Positions 35,231 to 45,700 of a DNA stretch of 64,000 bases are shown piece after piece. How positions within the stretch are numbered: position 1 is the first letter of the stretch; each line of letters opens with the position of its first letter. The notes under the pieces are model-generated. The model did not search any database and had not been told where the DNA came from. It worked only from the letters and a program-made list of their open reading frames with translations. The position numbers and the translations under genes were made by a program. Location: contig CANRNL010000001.1 in NCBI GenBank assembly GCA_947631965.1, positions 62,001-126,000 on the forward strand. The letters are read 5' to 3'. Source of the stretch: an uncultured Clostridia bacterium. Its GTDB lineage: Bacteria > Bacillota > Clostridia > Monoglobales > Monoglobaceae.

Positions 35231-38200
35231 TTATTCGGATTTTGTTTCGTTATATTCAGACTGAGTTATATTTATATATCTGTCGCGGTTTTGCCATCCT
35301 TTTAATATTCTCTCGATTCCGTTGCTGTCAAGCATACTCACATAGCCGTCCGCGTTGACGTCGAGTATTCTGTGGCGATAAACCTTTGAGCCGGTCGCGA
35401 AGCCCGCCACCTTTTCGTTCGCTATGTCCTCGCCGCTCTTGTATCGCTCGCGAATCCTCTTTGCGTCGGTATCCTCGGTCTTTTTGTTAATATTCACATC
35501 ACCGGGCGGATACAGCACTATAAGCGGCTTGCGCGCAACTATGTTTTCTCCGTTGTAATCCTCATAGATATACTCTAACTCATATATGCCGGGTCGTATT
35601 CTGTACTTTTTAAGCTCGCTTATATCGCCGTCGTCGCCAAGCTCCGCGACTTCAACCTTCATATCCGAAAAGTCAGCCGCGTTTCCTGTGCCGACGGGTT
35701 TGAGCGTCCTCAGAGTAACCCTCTTGTGCGACAAACCATTCGCGGTAACGTCCTTGCCCAACGAATTTTTAAGCGTTATGTAGCCCGAATCGTACAGTAC
35801 GCTGTCGTCGTCTTTCAGCACCGTGAACAGTGCGTAGTTATCGGTATCGTAATTCACACCTGTCCACGCCGCCTCGGTATAAGCGTAATCCGCTATCGAG
35901 CCGCTCGGCACATAGTCTGCGGATTTAAATATATATCCGTCGTCGACAAACGCCTGCTGCTTCACGCTCTTATCGCCGCCGTCCGCGAGCGTCTTATCTC
36001 TCATTATCCTTCCGAAAGGCGAGTTACCGTAAGCAAACACCGCTCTGTCGCTTTCCGCTATCTTTCTGTATACGTTTATCTTATATCCTCTTGTTACTTC
36101 GCCCTCGCCGTCTATATCGTTGTAGGTAAAGGACAGCTCGATAACATTCTTCGAGGGTCCGACCTCCAGCGTGAGCGCGCTCGTCTTGTAATAATCGTCG
36201 TCTGTGGGGTCGTTTATTGTACCGCTGACCGCAGGCGACGCGGTTCCGCCCTCGTCATATACCGTGTTCTTAACCGATTTTTCGGAGTTTTTAACCTCGT
36301 CGGCATCTTTAAGCTTAAACCACAAATTCACGGCTTCGGTATCGTTAGGCACGACTACATAATATTCTCTTGTCGCGGGGTCGAACACTATCTCCTGCCA
36401 GCTTTCATCCATAAGCGGAAGCCCGTTGTCCTTGCTCTCGTTTAATTCTTCATTTGCAAGCACATACAGCTCGTCCGCTCTAAGCTTAGCGCCTATCGTT
36501 TCGTCGAATACCGCCGTCAGCGTTATATCCTCCGCCGGCATTTCAAACGTTATATCCTCTGCCGTTATATAATCTCCGCTTACATAGTCGTGATATTTGT
36601 TCTCCAAATATCCCTTGAGTTCTTCGTTGTCGGTTTTCCAGCCGACGAACTTATAGTCCTCGCTTTCTGCCTTTGCAACAGCCTCTACTTCCTTTTCAGC
36701 CTCTTGAGTGTATACGCCGCTTACAGTCTCGGCGGTACCGTAATCGCAGTCCTCGCCGCTCGGCGTTTCTACTTTCATATCTATTTTGTATACCGGCGCC
36801 TCCACCACTTCAAATACCAACGGGTCTATCTTTCCCAGAAGCTTATCGGCGGAGTATATCTCCGCGCTTGCGGTGTATTTTCCGACCGGCAGTCCTATCT
36901 TCGTGCTTATATCTATCTCCGCGCTCTCCAAGCCGTGCAATATGAGAGGCAGAGTCTTTGTTACGATAAACGCCTCGACATTCCCGCCGTCCGACGATGC
37001 GAGCGTCAGCTTTACCGTGATGTTATATATATCTCCTACACCGTTGTTGGTTACTCTAAAGCTCTGTTTCTGCAAGCGGTCGTAATCGTATCCGACCTGC
37101 TGTGTGTTATAGACAAAGCTCGTCGGTCTTATAACCAGTCTTTCGGGATTCGCGTCGTCTGTTTCGCGATACTTTATCCTTACCTTTATTCCGCCGTCGT
37201 TGTTGACCGTGCCGTAATTCGTATATGCCGCACCGTCCAGCAGTACGCCTTCTACGGTAATAACGCTGTCTGTGTCGTCTATCTCCGACCAGGATTCCAC
37301 GGTGAACGCGGACAGTCCGCCCGGCTCGCCGCCGTCATATCCGTCATACGTCGTGCCTACGCGATGCTCCGAAAGCGGCAGCTCCACCGTAGTCGGAAGA
37401 GAAGAACCGCTCTTTACGGGCATTAACGCCGCATAGCTCAAAGAGTAATCAAAAACATATGTGTTTGCGTCATAATATGTATCGCTGTCGGGGGTCGGCG
37501 CAAGATACTTATTTCTTCTCGGATTTGATGTAAACAAGACGGTCGGGGTCTTGACTTTCATCGTGCCGCCCATCATCGACTGTTCTCTGACCGCCGTTAT
37601 CGAAAACTTACCCAGGCGTTCGCCGAGGTTTATCGCTTTCGCCGCGTTTTCCGCAAGCTCTATATCCGCCGACAGCTTTATCGTCGCGGTGTCGCCGCTG
37701 TATGATACCTCGTAGGTTATTCCCGCCGCCGACGTATCTATCAATTCTCCGCTCGGCAGCCTTATCTCAAACTCGGTGTTCTCATCAATATTGGTGCCGT
37801 CTGCGGATTTCACTTTAATTTCCATAACGCCGTCGTCGTCGGTGTGTGCGTTTGCGGTTATCTCAAATAACGGAGACGAGCCGTCCTCAAGAACCACAAT
37901 GTTTCTCTCAACGGTCGGAGCGCTTATACCGCTCACCGTCAGCCACGGGTATGTGCTGCCCAATGACGCCGCGTTTTCCACCATACAGGTTATCGTGTTT
38001 ACCGTCGTACTTGAAGCCTGCGTAAACATCTGCATATAGTCAAGCGCGTCCTGCGACGGTTCACCGCCGTTCAAAGTAAACGTCTTGCCGCTTCCCGTAT
38101 AGCTCGATATATTCTGCGCCGGTATACCTCCGTTTAAAAGCACTCTGTCGAGTATCGGTCTTGCCTTGGTCGGAAGATTGAGGTCAAGAACACTGCTCGG

Positions 38201-39346
38201 AAAGTCGGGCGCGTCTTTTACATATGTAATGCTCTGATTGTCAACATCAAAGCCCAAAAGAGTGACCGGAAGAACATCCACCTGAACAGTCATATTAAAT
38301 TCCTGCTCTCGGAAGTAATACTTATACGAGAACTCATAGGAGCCGCCCTTGGGGCTCCAAAAGCCCGTGTAGCTGCTGTTCTCCCTATCCCAAGTTATTT
38401 TGGCGGGATAGCGGGAACCGTCCGAATAAACGGTTTCCACCACGGTGGCTCTCTCGTTCAAAAAGTCGTATAAATCCTGGTCTGTTCCGCTTTTGTATAA
38501 ATCATATGCCGTAACCGTAAACTTATCGGAATACGGCTCTATCGAAACGAAGTCGGTCGAAATATTCACGCTGTAACCTATCTTTATGTCGTTGTCGAAG
38601 TTTTCGACATAAACACCGTCTTCATTCTGCTCCATATATTTTGCTCGCACGCAGTCGTCCGAATTGCCCGCCTGCGGGCTTCCCTTGCCGTACATCTCCC
38701 AAAACGGAACTATCTCGACAAGAGTTTCCAGCTTTTCCTGAGGCAGCCTTGACAATTCCTCGGGGTTCTTGACCAAAAAACTAATCTGACCAAGGGTCAC
38801 GCCCGTATCGTTGTCGGCGATGATATGGAGCGCTCCGCCGACATCGCCGATATACTCTCCTATTTCCGCCGCCGGAGCAAAGCTCATCGAAAAATATCCG
38901 TTGCTGAAATCGGCGCACGAAAGAGGAAGGTTGCGAATAGCTCCCAGACCGGGTATATATGTATATTGGTCCAATATCGCTCCGTCGGGGAACGCATCGG
39001 TATTCATACGGAAAAACGCCCCGTCTCGGTAAAAGCTGTCGTCGGATTTTCTTGTGCCGTCGGACGAAGTAAGCTCCTTATTATTCGTGAAGTCCGAAAG
39101 CGCGAGGTAATCCGTGTCGTATTTCACGCAAAAGTCAAAGCCCAAAACGTCGATATTTTTAATCGACACGTCAAACAAGCCCTGCACCGTGCTCGACGAG
39201 GAATTTACAACCAAATGAACTCCGTCAATCTGCAAAAGAGCGTTGTCATATTTCAAAACGGATATGTCCGCCGAAAAAACGACTGTTGAAATCAAACAAA
39301 ATATGACAATCGCGCATATTACAGCGTTTTTGCTCAATTTCACCAT
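35231..39346 (-). CDS. 1371-aa secreted protein heading the surface gene run: cohesin-like module, repeats, GNSPFG module, dockerin-like end
   Basis: The start is placed at MVKLSKNAVICAIVIFCLIS, a signal peptide or membrane anchor ending FSA. The ORF-track start is a GTG 48 codons upstream, inside the leader. Residues about 35-215 look cohesin-like (GFDFCVKYDTDYLALSD, IIADNDTGVTLGQISFLVKN; inference). Several beta domains without clear names follow, then an InlB-like repeat (YKFVGWKTDNEEL) and a cadherin-like domain. The C-terminal module FAYGNSPFGRIMRD (about 1103 onwards) ends in a dockerin-like pair at about 1282-1352 (DVNINKKTEDTD, DVNADGYVSMLD). The module is recognisably the same as in the 706- and 1649-aa proteins but more diverged. 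AAAGGGTG lies about 11 bases before the ATG. It is the first gene after the 39562-39590 promoter. Confidence 0.85.
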   Translation of the reverse strand: MVKLSKNAVICAIVIFCLISTVVFSADISVLKYDNALLQIDGVHLVVNSSSSTVQGLFDVSIKNIDVLGFDFCVKYDTDYLALSDFTNNKELTSSDGTRKSDDSFYRDGAFFRMNTDAFPDGAILDQYTYIPGLGAIRNLPLSCADFSNGYFSMSFAPAAEIGEYIGDVGGALHIIADNDTGVTLGQISFLVKNPEELSRLPQEKLETLVEIVPFWEMYGKGSPQAGNSDDCVRAKYMEQNEDGVYVENFDNDIKIGYSVNISTDFVSIEPYSDKFTVTAYDLYKSGTDQDLYDFLNERATVVETVYSDGSRYPAKITWDRENSSYTGFWSPKGGSYEFSYKYYFREQEFNMTVQVDVLPVTLLGFDVDNQSITYVKDAPDFPSSVLDLNLPTKARPILDRVLLNGGIPAQNISSYTGSGKTFTLNGGEPSQDALDYMQMFTQASSTTVNTITCMVENAASLGSTYPWLTVSGISAPTVERNIVVLEDGSSPLFEITANAHTDDDGVMEIKVKSADGTNIDENTEFEIRLPSGELIDTSAAGITYEVSYSGDTATIKLSADIELAENAAKAINLGERLGKFSITAVREQSMMGGTMKVKTPTVLFTSNPRRNKYLAPTPDSDTYYDANTYVFDYSLSYAALMPVKSGSSLPTTVELPLSEHRVGTTYDGYDGGEPGGLSAFTVESWSEIDDTDSVITVEGVLLDGAAYTNYGTVNNDGGIKVRIKYRETDDANPERLVIRPTSFVYNTQQVGYDYDRLQKQSFRVTNNGVGDIYNITVKLTLASSDGGNVEAFIVTKTLPLILHGLESAEIDISTKIGLPVGKYTASAEIYSADKLLGKIDPLVFEVVEAPVYKIDMKVETPSGEDCDYGTAETVSGVYTQEAEKEVEAVAKAESEDYKFVGWKTDNEELKGYLENKYHDYVSGDYITAEDITFEMPAEDITLTAVFDETIGAKLRADELYVLANEELNESKDNGLPLMDESWQEIVFDPATREYYVVVPNDTEAVNLWFKLKDADEVKNSEKSVKNTVYDEGGTASPAVSGTINDPTDDDYYKTSALTLEVGPSKNVIELSFTYNDIDGEGEVTRGYKINVYRKIAESDRAVFAYGNSPFGRIMRDKTLADGGDKSVKQQAFVDDGYIFKSADYVPSGSIADYAYTEAAWTGVNYDTDNYALFTVLKDDDSVLYDSGYITLKNSLGKDVTANGLSHKRVTLRTLKPVGTGNAADFSDMKVEVAELGDDGDISELKKYRIRPGIYELEYIYEDYNGENIVARKPLIVLYPPGDVNINKKTEDTDAKRIRERYKSGEDIANEKVAGFATGSKVYRHRILDVNADGYVSMLDSNGIERILKGWQNRDRYINITQSEYNETKSE

Positions 39347-39555
39347 ATCGCTTTTCACACCCTTTCGATTGGATTGTACGATTTGATTGTACTCTCGCCG
39401 AAAAACGAAACCCAACCCCGCCTCCTTGTCGGATGGGGCAGTTTTCGCTTGGTTATAAATTATTTCACGATCGGCTTGCGGCGCTTGCACACCGTATTTT
39501 GTCGCACGGTCGACTTTACATAGGGCGTAATATACGTCTAAAGCACAATACGCCT
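39347..39555 (-). promoter_or_regulatory. Long structured 5' leader of the surface gene run
   Basis: About 210 bases separate the predicted transcript start from the ATG. A first stem near the 5' end pairs TAGGCGTA with TTACGCCCTA. Near the middle, GCCCC...GGGG with flanking CGAAA/TTTCG forms a hairpin followed closely by TTTTT (39401-39460). Just before the ribosome site a 13-bp unit, TACAATCAAATCG, is repeated in tandem with one mismatch (39366-39391). It matches no riboswitch family that I recognise. Attenuation or protein binding is possible. Confidence 0.4.
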
Positions 39556-39561
39556 ATTTAG

Positions 39562-39590
39562 ATTATATAACATCTATAATAAATTGTCAA
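39562..39590 (-). promoter_or_regulatory. Perfect SigA promoter of the six-gene surface run
   Basis: On the minus strand TTGACA (39590-39585), exactly 17 bases, TATAAT (39567-39562): both hexamers and the spacing are consensus. It is the only strong promoter seen for about 27.5 kb of co-oriented genes. Confidence 0.88.
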
Positions 39591-39644
39591 CATTATATAA
39601 TAAATTTACAAAATTTGTTACTTTTTTGTAACATTTTTTAAATA

Positions 39645-39678
39645 AAGAAACAGAGCGGAACTTTCCGCTCTGTTTCTT
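39645..39678 (-). terminator. Terminator of the giant cadherin-like gene
   Basis: AAGAAACAGAGCGGAA pairs with TTCCGCTCTGTTTCTT in a long stem with a very short loop. On the minus strand the tail is TTTCTTTATTT. It lies 24 bases after the stop codon and separates the giant gene from the next promoter. Confidence 0.88.
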
Positions 39679-39702
39679 ATTCTGTGAGTTCGGCTACGGA
39701 GC

Positions 39703-42700
39703 CTACTTCTCAACGTAGTGCTTAAGCTCTGCCGTGCGATCCCAAGGATAATTTTGCGCTCCCGTAATATTGTCTATTGTTCGGGTAACGCTCTTATAAC
39801 TGGTTGACATATCGAATGCGTCGGTCCAGCTGAGTATCATTCCGTCTCGGTCAAGGTCGCAGGTTCCTCTGAATACAACTTCACCGTCATAGTGAATCCA
39901 CATCAGTATCCTCTCGCCTCTGCCGTTCTCGTAATAGCCGTAGGACGCGTATCCGTTTTCGTCTATACCGCCGAGAATTATATCGCTTGAATTATAAGCA
40001 ATTCCGTTATAGCTCTTGGTGCTGTTCTTAACCTTTTCGGGCATCACGCCAACCGCCATAAGTCTTCTCTCGGCAAGAATCTTAGCCATACCGTTCTCAC
40101 TCGCATCCTCATCCTCAGCCTCGGGCTCTGCGTCGGTGTTATCCTCTGCCTCATAGCCGTCCGCTTCGAGTTCGGAGTTGTCTGTCTCGTCAGCCTCGAC
40201 CGGCTCTTCCTCAGCTTCCGCTTCGGGTTCTTCTTCAGCTTTCGCTTCGGGTTCAGCCTCAACCTCGTCTTCAACAGCCGCGAGTTCAACCTCCGCCTCG
40301 GTATTTTCGGGCTCGGTTTCAGCTTCGGGTTCAGCCTCAGCTTCCGCCTCGGTTTTGGCGGTATCGCCACTTACCTCGGTATCGGTCTCGTCGCCGCTTG
40401 TCTCGTCGGACTTGTCGGTGTCGGGCTTAGTCTCAGTCTCGTCGCCGCTTGTCTCGTCGGACTTGTCGGTGTCGGGCTTAGTCTCTGCCTCGTCGCCGCT
40501 TGTCTCGTCGTACTTGTCGGTGTCGGGCTTAGTCTCAGTCTCGTCGCCGTTTGTCTCGTCGGACTTGTCGGTGTCGGGCTTGGTTTCTGCCTCGTCGCCG
40601 CTTGTCTCGTCGGACTTGTCGGCGTCATCCGACTCTTCGGGTTCTCCGTCAAGGACTTCCGCATCGCCTTCACTGCTCAGATACTTATCCGGATTATCCA
40701 AAAGCGTAAAGACAATTTCATACGACTCAAGCAAGGTGTTATCCATAAACATCGTCATAACCGAGAAGTCGGTTTCGTCTACCACGCCGTTACTGCTGCC
40801 GTAATCGGTTACGTTTCCGCTTATACAGGTCTTCGGTCCGAAGTCGTACTCCGCTTTCGCGAAGGTCTTGGAGCTCTTTATATTGCATATCTCGGTGTTG
40901 AGATAACCGTCGGTATGAAGGACTACCTTAAACAGTCCTTCCTCCGGAAGCTTGAACTCAAAGTCGGCTCCGAATTTACCGCCTTCGTTGTTGGCTACCT
41001 CCATTACGTTGCTGTTGCTTCCGTCGTGGTTTGCGGGCAGCCATTCGCCGTCGTCTTCATCCCACTTATAAAGCGATACGGTACCACTTGCGTCAAACAT
41101 TGTTTGTCCTTTGCTGCTGTTAAGTATGGCTGTATAAATGGTGCCTTTTACATAGGTCTGAAGTTCGGGTTCTTCAAGCTCGGTGTCTCTCGTTACCGTT
41201 ACATAGTAGCTGCCGCTCCTGTTACCGCCTACGCCGCTGACAATGTCAAAGGTGAACTTGAATTCCTTTTGGTCGAGCGCAAGCTCAAATTCCTTGGTAA
41301 TTTCAAGACCCGACATCGTTCCGCTCTCGCTGTAAACCTGCTCTCCGTCAAGAGATATGTTTACGGTCGGGAGGTACTCATCTGTCTTGAGCTTAAACTC
41401 GATGTTCTGGTCAAGTGCGTCAACGAGGACGTTGTACTCTATCTGCTCCTTACTGAACGTCGGGTCAAGCAGCTCATATTCGTCGTCAGGGTCGGTATCG
41501 GTAACAACCAATCCCACACCTTCGCTGAAGAACGCGGTGTTGGCTCTTACAACCTTTATTACATAGGTGTATGCCGTGTCGTTGTTTTCTCCTACCGTTG
41601 CGAATATATAGGAGATATTGTCCTCGCTCAGCTTGATGTTCCAGTCGATATTGCCTATCTGCTTCGCGGTATCCACTCCGTTGTAGGTGAAGTAGATGTC
41701 GTCCTCCGGATTGAGCGCGGTCGCATCAAGCTTGAGATATTCCGCAGCCTTGGATACGACTACATCATACGGTCCGGGTCCGCTGAACGAGCCTGCGGTC
41801 AGAAGCTCTGCGTCTGCCGCTTTAAGGCTTTCAAGTCTGGACTCTCCGTCCTTGCGAGCCGTGCGGGTAAGCTTAATCTCGTACCTGCCCGTCTTGGTTC
41901 CGCTTGCGACGATTACCTTTACTCTCGTTACCGCGTCGTCCGCTTCAAAGAACTCAGCCGGCAGAGTTACACTAACGGGCATTCCGCTCTGAGCGGTTAT
42001 CTGATTGCCGTCCGCCGTTTCTATAACTATCGTGTCGTCCTCACTCTCCGCCGTTACGGTCAGCGTCACCGTGTTGTCGGTGTAATCCACAACCGCGCTG
42101 TATGCCGTAACTTCGGGTTCAAATTCGGGCGTCATCTCGTACAAGCCGTCTGACGGAGCCGTCTCGTCGGTAAGAACGAGGTCTTGCAGTTTAACGGTCG
42201 CGAGATACTGCTCGCTTCTGGTCACATTCAAGATGTATTCAACGCTTTCGCCGTCAACCTCAAACTTAACCTTAACCGTCCAGCTCGTATCGTCAAGACT
42301 TACATTGAACAAGCGTCCGCTTCCGTTTTCTACGTTTTCGTATTCGCCATCGTCAATGCTCATACTGATTTGCGGGCTCTTCGAGTCGTCGTAGCCGTGA
42401 GATGCGAATACCGTAAATTCTTCAACATCCTTGCCTATCAGAACGTCGTACTCCTTAACAAGCGGGTCGTACTCGCTCTGCATCTCCGCGTTGTAGTCGG
42501 TCCAAATGTTGGAGAGTATCGGCTTGTCGGTGTTGTATACCTTAACCGTGTACTCGTTTACAAGCTCATAGCCCGTATCGGAGAACTTGGTCGCTCTGAA
42601 TACGAACTCTGCGGAAGAACTGTCGGCGGGTATGGTCTGAGCAATGTTGCTCGGCAGACCGCTTACAACCGCGTAATCGTCAAGCTCCTCGTTGAACAGT

Positions 42701-45700
42701 TCGATGTAGGTCTGATTGTCGTTCGGACGAGCGAACAGATATATCGTGCCGCCGTCGTTTATAAGCTCGTACTTGCCGAATACCGTCGGGTCAAATGCGC
42801 TCAGGAAGTTCGCCTGCGCGGTAGAGCTGCTGTTCTGGTCCGCCATTATTCTTGTGATATACGGCTCATAGGTGTCGCTCTCGCCCTTGTAAGCATATAC
42901 CACATAGGACTCAAACGTCGCGTTCGCATCCGCTCCGCTTCTAACCGAAATGTCAAATCTTTCCTTCTCGGTAGACATCGAGAACGTCTCGCCGCTCGGG
43001 TCAATCTCCTTGCCGTTTACCGTAACTATGTTGCCGCCAGACGCATTTACATTCAAGGTCAGGCTGCTCGCATCCTCATCGACGTATATCGTCTGAGCGA
43101 TTGCCGAAGCCTGAATATCGGTACCGTCGAGATGACCCGCTACGCTTTCGTCGGGCGCAGCCTTGAGAACGGTCACGGAGTATCTCTGAATCGTATCGCC
43201 GTTCGTTACCGTGATAATTCTTACCGTCTTGTTGCCGGTGAGAGCTACCGTGCCGGTTCCCGAAACGGTCGCGTATTCGGAAGCCGCCTCCGCGTCTATG
43301 TCAACGCTCTCTGCATCCGCGTCAACATATACATAGTAGTTAAGCTCTCTCGGTGAGAAGTCGGGCATAATGTCATATCCGTCAACCGTGACAGATGCGA
43401 GATCCGCCGAGCTTTCAACCGTGCTCTTGCGGTAAACGCTGAGCGTGTATGCCTTGCGCGGTATCTTGGTGGTGTTGTCGTCGTACAGCTTGAACGTCAC
43501 CATATTGAGCGCGCCGGCTTTGAGTGCCTGAACGTATGTTCCGTTTACAAGGTTGTCGTTTGCCTTCACGATACCGGTGTTCGCCGCCGCGGATATATCT
43601 ATGCTCGCCACATTCTGCGGTACGGTCACATAATAGTTCGTAACTTCTCTTGAGAAGCTCGGTACTACCGTGCCCTTGTTGAGCTGCAGCTGAGTCAGAT
43701 AGTACGGAGTGTCGTCCTTTGCTCTGTAAACATATACGATATATGTCTGCTCGGTCGCTCCGTCCGCCGCCGTAAGCACAACGGTTATCGTGTTCTTTCC
43801 TATTTCGAGGTCGATAAGGTCGGACTCGGTTCCGCTTGCAACAATGAGATTGTTAATCTTTATTTCCGCCGCGCTGTCCGAGGTAGGTCTGAGCCTTATC
43901 TGCTCGGTGTCGTTTTCTACATATACCTCATATACCTTGGTATCGGTGTTAAACGCCGGTGTAAGCTCGTATCCGCTCGGATAGGAAACTTCAAGGTCGT
44001 CGAGGCTCGGAGTTTCAACGCCCGCTCCCGCGCGATTTACTATCAGCGTGTAGTAAGTAACGTTGCCGTGCGAGTTGCTAAGCTGTATTACATATACGTT
44101 GTTGCCGTAAACCACGTCACTGAACTTCTTCTCAACTCCGTTTGCCATCGTTTCGACAATTCCGCTCTGCGGAAGTATCTTGATTGCCACATCGGATGCG
44201 TTGCTCGGGTCGTTCGACTGCGCCCATACCGTTATGCCCGCTACGTCGAAGTCGCTCGGCACGCTTGCGAAGTAGGTATGCGTGTCTGCGTCGAAATCAG
44301 GTATAATCGGGTACTGTACCGCCGCGTCGTCGCGGAGCCTCAACGCCTGCGACAGTGACGGTATCGGCGTTTCGGTCATATTGCGGTGCAGCGTTACGGT
44401 GTACTGAGTACCGCCGGTTTCGCCCTTAGCTTTAACCGTAAAGGTTACGACCTTCGTCTCGCCCTCCGCGATGCTCGTGCTGAAGCTGAATGTTCCGTCA
44501 GCGGCGGGTATGAGCGGTGTGGTCGTTCCGCCCACGGACGCGTCTATGTCTACAAGGTCGGGAGACTTCGGAACGGGGTTCAATGTCACAGTAGATACAT
44601 CATAGTTATACGCCAGGTAGTAATTGTGTATCTGACTGTTAAACAGCGGCGTCATTACACCCTTTTCTTTATCGCTGTACTTGATGTCTATAAGCTCGGT
44701 CGCGTCGCCGCGGGTCTGCCTGTAAACATTCAATACATATACCGTCTTCGTGAAGCTTACGTCGCTCGCGTCGGTCGCGGGAGCGGTTACGGTAATAACT
44801 ACCTTGTTGTCTCCCTCAACCAGCGGAATATCCATAGCGTGATTTTCGCCCGTCTTTATCTGGTCGTAATCGCGCATCTCGCTTCTTACCCAAATCGTGG
44901 CTTTATTGTTCTCCGCGTAGGTGTGGAGGTTGATGCTCTCCACATTCGTGCCCACCGTCAGCTTAAACGCTCTGGTAGAGGTCTGAGTTATCGCGGATGT
45001 GTAGTTGTCCACCGTGAGCGAGTTGAGCCTTGAGCTTTCGCTGTTGGCTATCTCTCTGTTGATTATTACAGAGTAGTAGTACTCCGCCTTCTTCATATTG
45101 GAGGTTTCTACGCTTACCTTAATGATGTATACGTTGTCGCCCTCGGTGAGGTTGAGCTGCTGCGGGTCGCCGCTTAACGGATGCGTTTCCGCTCCGCCGT
45201 TGCTCATATCGTACATCGTAAGTGTGATGTTCGCACCCATCGAGGTGTTCGGCACGATGGTAAGATACTCATACGCTTCCACGTTGGATACGTTTGCGTA
45301 GTAGTTGTAGTCAGTCTCCGCCGATGAGAACGGAGCCATCGTCAGTTCGTGATTTGCCAAGCTTATGCTCGACAGATAGTTGAACTTCGGATTTGTGTTT
45401 ATCTGCTCGTTCTTGTAGAGTATTATCTTATACTCTCTCATTCTGGTTCCGTTGTCGTTGGACAGAACAGTGAATATTACTTCGGTCGTCGACCTCGAAT
45501 CAAGGTCGCGGTCAACCGCAGGATGGTCTGCGGAGTTGCCTATCGTAACCACGTTCTTCTCAACAGGACCGCTCTCGTCAACAATCGTGCCGTCCTCCGT
45601 GGTGTACTTAACCGTGCTGGTAACCTTATAGTCATCATCAAACGCATCGGATACGAACGCCTCTATGCTTATCGGATGCTCGCTCTCTATCAGCGCACCC

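Noticed and set aside
11963-39346. Sortase-type LPXTG anchoring of the surface proteins
   Set aside because: No LPXTG motif followed by a hydrophobic tail was seen at any C-terminus. The ends are SLH or dockerin-like.
39347-39555. Known riboswitch (c-di-GMP, preQ1 or similar) in the leader
   Set aside because: I could not match the conserved core of any class I know. An Rfam scan would decide.
40390-40622. CRISPR-like array
   Set aside because: The repeats are directly adjacent without spacers, have a 51-bp period divisible by three, and code in frame.
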